A DNA stretch of 64,000 nt, taken from contig NMRA01000226.1 in the NCBI GenBank assembly GCA_002633005.1, positions 103,780 to 167,779 of the forward strand, read 5' to 3'. The translations under genes were made by a program, and so were the position numbers. Shown here in pieces: positions 57,401 through 61,288 of the stretch (positions are counted from its first letter, which is position 1; each line of letters begins with the position of its first letter). This DNA comes from Phoronis australis. Its lineage: Eukaryota > Phoronida > Phoronidae. The notes beneath the pieces were generated by a model. It did no database searches and was not told where the DNA came from. It worked only from the letters and a program-made list of their open reading frames with translations.

Positions 57401-58610
57401 TAGTATTTTACTTAAGTCATGGAAAAATATTTATTTTACTTAAATTTTACAACACAAAAATATTTCTATCACACAAACCTATTCATTTGTGGAACGATCC
57501 ATCACCTGGAAATTTTTCCTTTTTTTCGTCATTGGTCATTCCAAGCTCTGGTTTCCACTCCACACTAGTTCAGTGCAAATGATCTTGCATTTTTGCCAAT
57601 TCTATGAAGTGCTATGCATCACTTAAGTTCGAGGGTTATTTCTACAAATGTGCCCTCCTTATGTGAACTGTGTTATATATGGCCCAGTTACAGTTACAAA
57701 TCAATCGAATCAGTCGTATTAATCAGACTGGACTGGATGTTTATCCATTAGGTGGTTTACTGTCCAGTCTGTCACATTCATGCCTGTTGCTTCATTTCCA
57801 AGATCCAAACAAAACGTCACCATAATCAACGAGCTGAATGAGCAGTATGTAATGCAGTTTATTGTCTGTTTGTCACAGGGAAGGCAAATTGCTTACCTTT
57901 CTCACTTGCGCTTTTATCAAGAAATTAATTTTCAAAACTTTGTAAATAGTGGATGGGCTTATAGCGGAATGACAATAAATGAAAACGTTGGAAACTCCGA
58001 AGTGGGTTTTATGCTGTCACTTGGACATGTGTGGTAAACTTAAACGTGTCTGTGTCATTTTTGTTCTTTTTTCCAGACAAAAGAAGAGATCCGTCTGCAG
58101 GTGGTGTCCGAGCCGTCCGGTAGTGGCCTGCAGTCGGTCAGTTCTGGTAGCGTGAACTACAGTAAACTGGCTGTAGCCAACGTGGCTGATGCCAGTCAAG
58201 AAGGTCATGCAGGTCAGGAAGGTCGCGTGGGTCATGTAGGTAACGGGTCAGTACTGCCATCTATAGGTGAAGTAGACGTCGAGTCCGGTGGGTCATCCGG
58301 AGGATATGAATACAAACAGCTCGCTATAAGGACTACACCTTTTACCAGGCCTGTTACCATGGATACAAGTGGGGGTAGTTATGGAGATAGCAGCGAAAGC
58401 TATCAACGAGTCTGCCATTTGGTGGGCTCCAGTGATCAGGGTATGGGTAGTAGTACCAGTGCAGGCTCATCGGAAGTGGACAGTTACAGTAAGATTGGCA
58501 TGACTAATGGGGCTCTGAAGAATGGACTTGTTCACCCGTCATTTGACTCTCAGGGTGATGACTCCGAGCATGGAGACAGTGGGTCATCAGTTACTCCCAT
58601 ATTGGCCTGA
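3332..58610 (+). CDS. gp130-like class I cytokine receptor, 16-exon gene model (join of the exons listed below)
   Basis: The CDS joins 3332-3434, 6751-7053, 8677-8797, 24579-24766, 25625-25779, 27550-27712, 38203-38324, 39790-40006, 41139-41299, 41870-42035, 46248-46418, 46700-46852, 47855-47942, 50366-50426, 55554-55652 and 58077-58610. It totals 2805 nt, giving 934 residues plus TGA, and all phases agree. Predicted order: signal peptide (about 1-18), Ig-like domain (35-135), cytokine-receptor homology D2 (136-238) and D3 (239-344), FNIII D4 (345-457), D5 (458-566) and D6 (567-674), transmembrane helix (about 681-703), cytoplasmic tail (704-934). Ig-CHR-FNIII x3-TM is the order of the gp130/G-CSFR group, which signals through JAK and STAT at the plasma membrane. 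Membership of the group is inferred from this order, the D2 cysteine spacing and the VKPNP linker. WSXWS, Box1 PxP and YxxQ are not recognisable. Orthology to gp130 rather than to LIFR, G-CSFR or an ancestral receptor cannot be settled here. Ligand and species are unknown. Confidence 0.88.
4042..5060 (+). mobile_element. Non-autonomous DNA transposon with AAGCGCCC-type inverted ends (copy 1)
   Basis: The left end reads CCGTATTTGCTCAAATAAGC and continues GCCC. The right end, read as its reverse complement, is CCATATTCGCCCTAATAAGC, giving imperfect terminal inverted repeats. The interior (4230-4440) matches 14555-14730 closely and the reverse strand of about 17560-17620. There is no long ORF, so the copy is non-autonomous. 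The superfamily is not assigned because no clear target duplication is visible. Confidence 0.6.
5276..5345 (+). repeat. Degenerate tRNA-derived SINE fragment
   Basis: TGGCTCAGTGG at 5284-5294 matches the A box at 1542. About 35 bp on, GGCTATAATCC stands where a B-box GGTTCGAATCC is expected, so the B box is mutated. It is probably an old copy of a related family. Confidence 0.45.
5650..5845 (+). repeat. Decayed fragment of the CCTAGTGGC tandem-repeat element
   Basis: It shares the phrases 'ccttgcaggatctttgtgaa' and 'gtggacgcatttcaat', plus a decayed terminal hairpin, with the larger copies at 20991, 22729 and 34010. The 5' end is missing. Confidence 0.45.
6751..7053 (+). CDS. Receptor exon 2: Ig-like domain D1
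   Basis: The acceptor is TGCATTCCAG and the donor GTAGGT at 7054. The exon is 303 nt, phase 1 to phase 1, encoding residues 35-135. The Ig cysteines are C53 (LTC) and C113 in GAYSC, 60 residues apart, the standard Ig signature on strands B and F. C57 is an extra cysteine. NxS/T sites include N63, N92 and N102. A single N-terminal Ig domain before the cytokine module is the gp130/G-CSFR arrangement, where D1 contributes to ligand contact. Confidence 0.88.
7054..8676 (+). other. Receptor intron 2
   Basis: This is 1.6 kb of AT-rich sequence between donor GTAGGT and acceptor ATTACAG. I see no exon, repeat family or RNA gene in it. Confidence 0.7.
8677..8797 (+). CDS. Receptor exon 3: cytokine-receptor homology D2, first half
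   Basis: The exon is 121 nt, enters in phase 1 and leaves in phase 2 (donor GTAATG). It encodes residues 136-175 and starts LPPGKAELSCVV. The first conserved cysteine pair is C145 and C155, nine residues apart, as in gp130 D2. The proline-rich entry (LPPGK against LPPEK in gp130) and the LSC start also match. The residue after C-x is alanine (ECTA), where vertebrate receptors usually have the C-x-W tryptophan. The exon breaks inside the domain, as in vertebrate class I receptors. Confidence 0.88.
9544..11559. mobile_element. hAT-type DNA transposon with 8-bp target duplication, non-autonomous
   Basis: The left end is CAGGGACTCATCTAG (9552-9566) and the right end is its exact reverse complement CTAGATGAGTCCCTG (11537-11551). 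Both are flanked directly by ATCCCTTG (9544-9551 and 11552-11559), a perfect 8-bp duplication. Ends starting CAGGG and an 8-bp target duplication are hallmarks of the hAT superfamily. The 2.0 kb interior has no ORF long enough for a transposase. It has a C-rich tract (11397-11457) and a perfect 8-bp palindrome (10706-10723). It is an internally diverged or replaced, non-autonomous copy. Confidence 0.92.
11397..11460 (+). repeat. Cytosine-rich low-complexity tract
   Basis: This is a run of C-blocks separated by A/T inside the hAT element. The complementary strand is G-rich with several runs of three or more Gs, so a G-quadruplex is possible. Confidence 0.6.
13069..13110 (+). repeat. Short (ATAAGT)-like microsatellite
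   Basis: Repeated TAAGTAT/ATAAGTA units are visible over about 40 bp in intron 3. Confidence 0.5.
14555..15300 (+). mobile_element. AAGCGCCC-end transposon, partial copy 2
   Basis: From about 14555, 'gttaaattacgatc' through 'caacaaattacctgaa' parallels 4250-4395 in copy 1. Later shared stretches include 'gtgttttatttagca' and 'ttaaaaacaccaatt'. The outer inverted ends are not recognisable, so the copy is truncated or strongly diverged. Confidence 0.55.
17051..18262 (-). mobile_element. AAGCGCCC-end transposon, copy 3 in inverted orientation
   Basis: The left boundary reads CCATATTCACCCTAATACTC then AATAAGCGCCCC. This equals the reverse complement of the right end of copy 1. The right boundary near 18229 (TGGGTGCTTATTAGGGTGG) corresponds to the left end. 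The reverse complement of 17560-17620 matches 14715-14770. The middle (17620-18200) is not shared and could be an insertion. Confidence 0.5.
20991..22610 (+). mobile_element. Helentron/HINE-like tandem-repeat element, copy A
   Basis: It starts ATGCGCCCACATATTTATAT, with a palindromic CCACATA/TATGTGG. It continues with tandem modules of about 150 bp marked by CCTAGTGGC. It ends in a subterminal inverted copy TGTGGGTGCAT, then the hairpin CAACGC-TCT-GCGTTG (22587-22601) and a short tail. It has no coding capacity. Subterminal inverted repeats, a central tandem repeat and a 3' hairpin are features described for Helentron-associated elements. That assignment is inference. Confidence 0.7.
22611..22728 (+). 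repeat. 29-bp tandem repeat, four units
   Basis: Four near-identical units of ATTTGTTTGCAAACTAGAGG plus TCATTTTT(T)G lie between element copies A and B. A fifth, diverged unit (ATTTGTTTACTACCTAGAGG) lies just after copy B at 24271-24299. Copy B therefore appears to interrupt the array. Confidence 0.85.
22729..24270 (+). mobile_element. Helentron/HINE-like tandem-repeat element, copy B
   Basis: It starts ATGGCCCACATATTTATATG, followed by a (GTCC)n-rich GC patch (22776-22840). It then has clear 452-bp higher-order repeats (CCGGTGTG at 22941 and 23393), each built of three CCTAGTGGC modules spaced about 146, 160 and 146 bp. The end has TGTGGGCGCAT (24234-24244) and the hairpin CAACGC-TCC-GCGTTG (24247-24261), then CTCTTGTTT. 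Flanking T residues fit insertion between Ts. Confidence 0.75.
24579..24766 (+). CDS. Receptor exon 4: cytokine-receptor homology D2, second half
   Basis: The exon is 188 nt, phase 2 to phase 1, acceptor TTGTTTTAG, donor GTGAGC. It encodes residues 176-238. The second cysteine pair is C182 and C192, again nine residues apart, as in gp130 D2. C202 is additional. The F-G strand region has NATNVFGTTTS, comparable with the NALG segment of gp130. It ends at the D2/D3 boundary in phase 1. Confidence 0.88.
24767..25624 (+). other. Receptor intron 4
   Basis: This is 0.86 kb with donor GTGAGC and acceptor CATCTTACAG. Nothing else is recognised. The ORF at 25266-25559 lacks flanking splice logic for this gene. 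Confidence 0.7.
25625..25779 (+). CDS. Receptor exon 5: cytokine-receptor homology D3, first half
   Basis: The exon is 155 nt, phase 1 to phase 0, donor GTATGT. It encodes residues 239-290 and starts VKPNPVTNLQIVN. VKPNP with the following NL matches the D2-D3 linker of gp130 (VKPNPPHNL). The beta strands A to about D of an FNIII fold follow (VTLAFDLD, VDAHYTSKF). The strand-B position usually held by tryptophan (LTW) is F261 in LAFD. Confidence 0.88.
25780..27549 (+). other. Receptor intron 5
   Basis: This is 1.77 kb from GTATGT to GTTTTTCAG. Around 27290-27460 there is a weak fragment of the CCTAGTGGC-type element ('ccaggtggcaattttg'). No exon is supported. Confidence 0.65.
27550..27712 (+). 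CDS. Receptor exon 6: cytokine-receptor homology D3, second half (no WSXWS)
   Basis: The exon is 163 nt, phase 0 to phase 1, donor GTTAGT. It encodes residues 291-344. DLRPHMAYTVSVVL is the E-F strand signature (gp130: DLKPFTEYVFRI). Where gp130 has G-Y-WSDWS, this protein has G329-F-A-S-N-P-V-S336, so both tryptophans of the WSXWS box are missing. C303 is unpaired within the module. The exon ends at the D3/D4 boundary in phase 1. Confidence 0.88.
32231..33280 (+). mobile_element. Helentron/HINE-like tandem-repeat element, copy C (diverged)
   Basis: It starts ATGCGCCCACAAATACATGA and continues with 'gctgtcatctctgtccgacg' as in the other copies. The CCTAGTGGC modules are eroded and the 3' hairpin is mutated (AAATGC-TTT-GTGTTG). 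It holds the 102-bp triplication at 32612-32922. Confidence 0.55.
32612..32922 (+). repeat. 102-103 bp tandem triplication
   Basis: Three adjacent copies each start with a long T run, then GTTTACTAGAGCATTTCAT, and end with 'cttatctgatcttgatgaac'. ACTAGAGC recurs at 32631, 32733 and 32836. The copies differ by only a few substitutions, so the expansion looks recent compared with the surrounding decayed element. Confidence 0.9.
33497..34008 (+). mobile_element. Fragment of the tandem-repeat element upstream of copy D
   Basis: It has a degenerate head (ATGAGTGCGTATTTCCATCA) followed by modules with 'gcgccacttggtggcaattt'. It stops where copy D begins, without its own 3' hairpin. Truncation by the copy D insertion is a likely explanation. 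Confidence 0.5.
34010..35098 (+). mobile_element. Helentron/HINE-like tandem-repeat element, copy D
   Basis: It starts ATGCGACCACATTATTTATA and continues with CCTAGTGGC modules nearly identical to copy B. The 3' end is CATGGGCGCAT followed by the hairpin CAACGC-TCT-GCGTTG (35075-35089) and CTCTTGTTT. It has no ORF. Confidence 0.72.
35099..35960 (+). repeat. Headless fragment of the tandem-repeat element
   Basis: It has modules with 'gcgccacctggtggcagttt' and 'gtgccccctagtggcaatgt' but no 5' head and no 3' hairpin. It directly follows copy D. Confidence 0.5.
38203..38324 (+). CDS. Receptor exon 7: FNIII D4, first half with a four-cysteine cluster
   Basis: The exon is 122 nt, phase 1 to phase 0, acceptor TGTTGTAG, donor GTAAGT. 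It encodes residues 345-385. The A-B strand region carries C362, C366, C370 and C377 in the string CGMSCHSRCPVDPSLC, then REVRVFWP as strand B with the FNIII core tryptophan. A cysteine cluster here is not a usual part of the FNIII fold and probably forms local disulfides. Confidence 0.8.
38325..39789 (+). other. Receptor intron 7
   Basis: This is 1.47 kb from GTAAGT to TTTGTATAG. I see no other feature in it. Confidence 0.7.
39790..40006 (+). CDS. Receptor exon 8: FNIII D4, second half
   Basis: The exon is 217 nt, phase 0 to phase 1, donor GTATTG. It encodes residues 386-457. NGDITGYHIRV is the C-strand region typical of FNIII domains (the gp130 D4 counterpart has ANGKILDYEV). NETYTVEIEAENAAGLARTS is a classic F-G hairpin. 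NET and NIT sequons are present. Confidence 0.88.
40007..41138 (+). other. Receptor intron 8
   Basis: This 1.1 kb intron contains the short element copy E (40145-40667). The ATG-led ORF beginning at 41033 reads across the acceptor and is not the exon start. TATGCACCAG at 41138 gives a consistent phase. Confidence 0.65.
40145..40667 (+). mobile_element. Helentron/HINE-like tandem-repeat element, copy E (short)
   Basis: It has an ATGCGCCCAAGTATTTGTAC head, 'gccgtcatctctgtccgacg', one to two CCTAGTGGT/CCTAGTGTC modules, then GTGGGCGCAT and a slightly mismatched hairpin (CGACGC-TTT-GCATTG), then CTCTTGTT. At about 520 bp it is a short version with both ends. Confidence 0.65.
41139..41299 (+). 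CDS. Receptor exon 9: FNIII D5, first half
   Basis: The exon is 161 nt, phase 1 to phase 0, donor GTAGGC. It encodes residues 458-511: APAYVAAYRS (strand A), TVLVKWSV (strand B with the core tryptophan), GEYIIYYSDSD (strand C). DRWSKPK near the end is not a WSXWS box; its place in the domain is between strands C and E. Confidence 0.85.
41300..41869 (+). other. Receptor intron 9
   Basis: This is 0.57 kb from GTAGGC to TGTTTGTAG with nothing else recognised. Confidence 0.7.
41870..42035 (+). CDS. Receptor exon 10: FNIII D5, second half
   Basis: The exon is 166 nt, phase 0 to phase 1, donor GTAGGT. It encodes residues 512-566. ENITLPSGHQPDDYWFGVTR is an E-F strand segment with the expected aromatic. 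SGDSSPMVVSECVYKPDN forms the G strand and exit. One NIT sequon is present. Confidence 0.85.
42812..42912 (+). repeat. Degenerate CTCACGCTTTCC minisatellite-like patch
   Basis: Repeated phrases such as CCCTCACGC, TTTTTCACGC, CCCTCATGCTTTCC and CCCTCACGCTTTCC occur over 100 bp. The patch is GC-richer than its surroundings. Confidence 0.5.
44865..45075 (+). repeat. CATCATC/GTCATC low-complexity patch
   Basis: It consists of imperfect (CAT)n, (CAC)n and (GTCATC)n runs. Open frames across it are compositional and not evidence of a gene. Confidence 0.6.
46248..46418 (+). CDS. Receptor exon 11: FNIII D6, first half
   Basis: The exon is 171 nt, phase 1 to phase 1, acceptor GGTTATCCAG, donor GTACAC (weak but in phase). 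It encodes residues 567-623. VVNYTIFYC closely parallels the D6 strand C of gp130 (RNYTIFYR). Cysteines at 593, 608 and 622 are extra to a plain FNIII fold. The internal phase-1 break differs from the phase-0 breaks of D3, D4 and D5. Confidence 0.82.
46700..46852 (+). CDS. Receptor exon 12: FNIII D6, second half
   Basis: The exon is 153 nt, phase 1 to phase 1, acceptor TATAATTCCAG. It encodes residues 624-674: TEVLITNGAVADQMYLVSAT is the E-F region and SEESQPIRVRVS is strand G, leading to the membrane. The donor GTCTGA is weak. It is chosen because it keeps the phase into the transmembrane exon and the frame stays open only to 46876. Confidence 0.78.
46853..47854 (+). other. Receptor intron 12
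   Basis: This is 1.0 kb. A 14-bp repeat with CACATGTGACC lies at 46978-47030. The acceptor CTTGTTTTTTTCAG is strong. The 118-residue ORF at 47051-47407 lacks splice support or recognisable domains. Confidence 0.65.
46978..47030 (+). repeat. Short CACATGTGACC(AT) tandem repeat
   Basis: About three and a half 14-bp units (ATCACATGTGACC) are present. Each is a CACATGTG E-box palindrome followed by a TGACC half-site. Confidence 0.6.
47855..47942 (+). CDS. Receptor exon 13: transmembrane helix
   Basis: The exon is 88 nt, phase 1 to phase 2, donor GTAAGA. It encodes residues 675-703. TTGHITG is followed by a hydrophobic run starting IVIATVLFAFFIVVAIVI and ending CLR, about 23 residues, a single membrane helix with a basic stop-transfer in the next exon (RKCC). 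A separate transmembrane exon is normal for class I cytokine receptors. Confidence 0.92.
47943..50365 (+). other. Receptor intron 13
   Basis: This 2.4 kb intron contains a probable short element (49670-50105) with repeated ACGCCCATG phrases. No exon is supported between the transmembrane and juxtamembrane exons. Confidence 0.65.
49670..50105 (+). repeat. Possible non-autonomous element with ACGCCCATG repeats
   Basis: The left edge ATTACCTGGATTTTTCGTGG and the reverse complement of the right edge, ATTACCGTAATTTTCCATAG, are imperfect inverted ends. AAACGCCCATG-like phrases recur near 49705, 49743 and 50077. The boundaries are tentative. Confidence 0.4.
50366..50426 (+). CDS. Receptor exon 14: juxtamembrane segment
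   Basis: The exon is 61 nt, phase 2 to phase 0, acceptor TGTTTTCGCAG, donor GTAAGT. It encodes residues 704-724, RKCCQTVKKELDDVKFEFPC plus E. This is where the JAK-binding Box1 would lie. There is a V-K-F-E-F-P but no tryptophan and no P-x-P. Adjacent cysteines C706-C707 beside the membrane are possible palmitoylation sites. Confidence 0.85.
50427..55553 (+). other. Receptor intron 14 (5.1 kb)
   Basis: It contains a 470-bp tandem duplication (52099-53110). The ORFs here (for example 54302-54550 minus) are short and have no recognised domain. No extra exon is supported. Confidence 0.65.
52099..53110 (+). repeat. Tandem duplication, about 470-bp unit, two diverged copies
   Basis: Copy 1 (52099-52569) and copy 2 (52570-53110) share long stretches. 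Both start AATAATGCATTCTGA, both contain CACTCTTAGTGTGT, 'gagatcaatttttaataa' and GATGGGTACGTTGCAGTTTT, and both end ATGTTATCGTTTGCTTC. Copy 2 has about 85 bp extra (52995-53090) before its end. Divergence looks like roughly one base in six. Confidence 0.85.
55554..55652 (+). CDS. Receptor exon 15: cytoplasmic segment with two tyrosines
   Basis: The exon is 99 nt, phase 0 to phase 0, acceptor TTGTTTCAG, donor GTCAGT. It encodes residues 725-757. Y729 lies in GYIVN, a Y-x-x-N context of the type bound by Grb2 SH2 domains. Y739 lies in the acidic context SDYDF. A serine-rich stretch follows. Confidence 0.85.
55653..58076 (+). other. Receptor intron 15
   Basis: This 2.4 kb intron contains a 13-bp tandem repeat (56096-56134) and a T/C-rich patch (57318-57400). 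The acceptor TTCTTTTTTCCAG is strong. Confidence 0.65.
56096..56134 (+). repeat. 13-bp tandem repeat, three units
   Basis: ACGTCATAGTAAC occurs at 56096 and 56109, and ACGTCATAGTGAC at 56122. The partial unit ACGTGATTAAC follows. Confidence 0.85.
58077..58610 (+). CDS. Receptor exon 16: C-terminal tail and stop
   Basis: The last coding exon, 534 nt from phase 0 to TGA at 58608-58610, encodes residues 758-934. The tail is rich in Gly and Ser, as cytokine receptor tails often are. Its tyrosines are Y785 (VNYSKL), Y834/Y836 (YEYKQL), Y859, Y866 (SYQRV) and Y894 (SYSKI). Four of them have a hydrophobic residue at +3. None is YxxQ. VNYSKL resembles VQYSTV, the SHP2/SOCS3 site of gp130. A small repeat EGHAGQEGRVGHVG lies at 799-812. 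YxxL-type sites can also serve STAT5 or endocytic adaptors, so partner choice is inference. Confidence 0.9.
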   Translation, partial: TKEEIRLQVVSEPSGSGLQSVSSGSVNYSKLAVANVADASQEGHAGQEGRVGHVGNGSVLPSIGEVDVESGGSSGGYEYKQLAIRTTPFTRPVTMDTSGGSYGDSSESYQRVCHLVGSSDQGMGSSTSAGSSEVDSYSKIGMTNGALKNGLVHPSFDSQGDDSEHGDSGSSVTPILA

Positions 58611-59133
58611 CCTGGCCATATTGTTGATGCAGTGTGCCAAATATGGTGATGGTAATGTGATGTCCCCTGCCGAAGGCAATGGTAGACCTCACTCCTTGTG
58701 TGCCTTGTGTCCTTGTGACAGTATGAGAAATGCAGAAAAGAAGTCGATATGTAACAATCAATGTTGAATGGTTTTAAACGAAATCTGCATCAGACTTCAT
58801 TCCGTGCTGTCTGTGACTGTGTTGTTTAAATTGTGGGATGTAATCGGAGTGTCTTGTGTGAATATTTATGAGCCACTTTGAACTGTCCTATTACTCAGTA
58901 ATTCTGTCTTGTTAACATGGAATAATCTTAAAAATGCCTAGTAGGGTCTAAAGAAAACTTTGCCTTACTGTCCAAAGTGCAAAGGCCACTAGAATGAAAA
59001 TAATTACTAAGGAGACTAAGATATTCAACAAAATGTGTGTTGGCCTAATTTTATTGGTATTTGTACTGCATCACAGAAAAGGATGTTGTTTCTAGTAAGT
59101 TTCTAGTAAGTGCTAGCAAGGAATTCAATTTGT

Positions 59134-59207
59134 GATATCCCATGAGGCCACAGTAATCGATATCCCATAAGGCCACAGTAACTGATATCCCATAAGGCCA
59201 CAGTAAT
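59134..59207 (+). repeat. 25-bp tandem repeat, three units, probably in the 3' UTR
   Basis: GATATCCCATRAGGCCACAG plus TAAYY is repeated at 59134, 59159 and 59184 with only one or two differences. Confidence 0.9.
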
Positions 59208-59966
59208 TATTACTTATTCATGAGCTTAGTGTTTAAAGCTGATAAGATTTTGAGCACAATCTGATCTCATTTGAAGGAACACATAAGGTTTGATGGTAAG
59301 AAATTTGAGAAGACGAGGTTGAAGTTTTTATAAGAAAAGAGTACATTCAGGTGGTTTAATGTTTTGCAGTGCTTCTGTCACGTACAGGTCACATGGTTTC
59401 CCCATTTTTATGTAGTTCCTATCTTATTTGGGCTTTCACTGGTCACGTGCTTGATACTTCGTGGGCTGTGATCACAGGGATGATGTCAAGCCTGACATGG
59501 GGATTTGTTCGTCAGTTATTCCGTTCAGGGGGGTCCGTGCTTTTGTGGGGTCTGTTGCTGCTTCTCAGTTAATTCAAAATTATACACTGATTGCTTTGCC
59601 TTTATTGCATTACGGACTGTCAAAATTTCCTGTGTTGTGAAAAGATGGTCTCTAGAAAATTTTGAAGTAACAAGGGTTTTATAAATTCAAACATGGTTAA
59701 TACTTAAAAATATTGTTTTTTTTGAAATGCCTACCTTTTAACTACTTTTTGTTCAAAATTATTGCGCTAACCGTATCAGTTCCTTCTCTCATACAGTCAA
59801 CATTGCAGTTTGCATTTCACCAGTAAATACATGTAGTGTGGTTCCTGGGGAGAGGGAAGTCGATGTAATTTGGATAATGGGGACGTGTTCCTGAGATGGG
59901 TGCCATTTTTATGTAGATTTCGGTTATTTTTTCACCATTTTGGTGTAAGTTGTGATATGGATTTAA

Positions 59967-59972
59967 ATTAAA
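59967..59972 (+). terminator. Possible polyadenylation signal ATTAAA
   Basis: It is the only common poly(A) hexamer variant I found on the plus strand within about 1.5 kb after the receptor stop. A T/G-rich region follows at 59993-60010. This is weak evidence. Confidence 0.25.
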
Positions 59973-60850
59973 CATACAAATGTGAAGGGAGGTCACTATT
60001 TTTGTTTGATATAAGTCTCTCTCTATGACAATTCTCTGCATTGTATGAATAGTGTGTGTTCTTAAAAAGTCACTAAACAGGAGAATGGGGCATGATGCTG
60101 GTAGACTTGTCCAAATAAGGCATCAAAATGTGTTTTAAGGCCTCTTTCAATAACTACAGAAATGGGGGCACAATTCTAGCTCTTGGTATGTTCATGGGTC
60201 TCATTTATTTTTCATTTTGTCTAGCCAGATGTAAATATCACCTCAAGTGTGGAAATCCAGGTACATCCCTCACCCTAGAAATGAGTACCTCCTGGTTAAT
60301 TATTCATACTTTTTCACTCTCTGAACTGGCTGTCCTAATTTTTTCTTGTGTTTTGTGGAAAGTTGGGAACTGTGTGATGTCTTATTCCTGAAATGTTATG
60401 AAATTTTGTGTTTGTGATGCAACGGAATGGGTTTTGTATTTTATTTATTGCTGCTACACCCCACCAAAAAGTGCTGAAAGGTTTAACACTTGGAAACTAT
60501 GTGTCAAGTGCAGTGCTCGTTTGATCAAGTTCTCATGCTCAGTGCTGTCTTTATAGCTTTAGTGGGCTAGTGCCATGTGTTTGGTTTGGTGACCCACATT
60601 ATGTTTTTGTAATAGGGTGTTGCAGTTGTTTATTTTTTTAAGTACATTTTTCACTTAATTTTGACAGGAGTCTGCGTTTTTACAAAAACATTCTGTTTTG
60701 ATGTACATCGCTAACACCTAAATGGACTGTTCTCCTGTTGTTCCTTGCAAAGACTGGAACTTTCTGAGCCTGGGAAAACTGGCAGTTTGTTATCGCTAGA
60801 GGTCGCTGATGGTCGGTGTGTGAACTGGCCAAGCGGCCCGGTCAGCCAGT

Positions 60851-61013
60851 CAGGGTAGAGTTCAGTGGCGCTGGGATCTACGCTAGGACATCGTTAAGAT
60901 CTTGCTCGAAATCACGTGTTCTCATTTAAAATACACGCCAATATCCCAGTTATCTGGCGGAATCTTGCTTTTTAGCTTTTAGCTACGTCCTAGCTTTACT
61001 GAACTCTACCCTG
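60851..61013. mobile_element. 163-bp MITE with 16-bp perfect terminal inverted repeats
   Basis: CAGGGTAGAGTTCAGT (60851-60866) and its exact reverse complement ACTGAACTCTACCCTG (60998-61013) bound 131 bp. The inverted similarity continues inward with mismatches (GCTAGGAC on the left, GTCCTAGC on the right). The CAGGG start suggests a hAT-related MITE. No matching 8-bp flanking duplication is visible, so the family is uncertain. Confidence 0.75.
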
Positions 61014-61288
61014 GTCTTAGGCAACAACAGACTGTTAGTCTACCAAAAATCACTTTTAATCTGAGAGAAGAAGTGACAAGTTGAGGGCAATTTCATAATC
61101 ATATTTTAAAGTTGTCTAGATCAAAATTAGCTTTTTGATAGAACTCGGATTTGTAGCATCTGTGACAGTCGTTGTGGTGTTTTGTGATGAAACTCATGCA
61201 CTGAAATATAGAGATAAAGATGTATATTTCTTAATTTGCCTTATTTTCTAACATTCACTGGCTTCATAATGATTACTTATAATTGTTG

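Larger units (their letters stand above)
58611..61288 (+). other. Receptor 3' UTR and convergent intergenic region
   Basis: No further coding exon is seen. A 25-bp repeat lies at 59134-59207. No canonical AATAAA occurs on the plus strand here. ATTAAA at 59967-59972 is a possible polyadenylation signal. A MITE lies at 60851-61013. The 3' ends of both convergent genes are undetermined. Confidence 0.5.
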
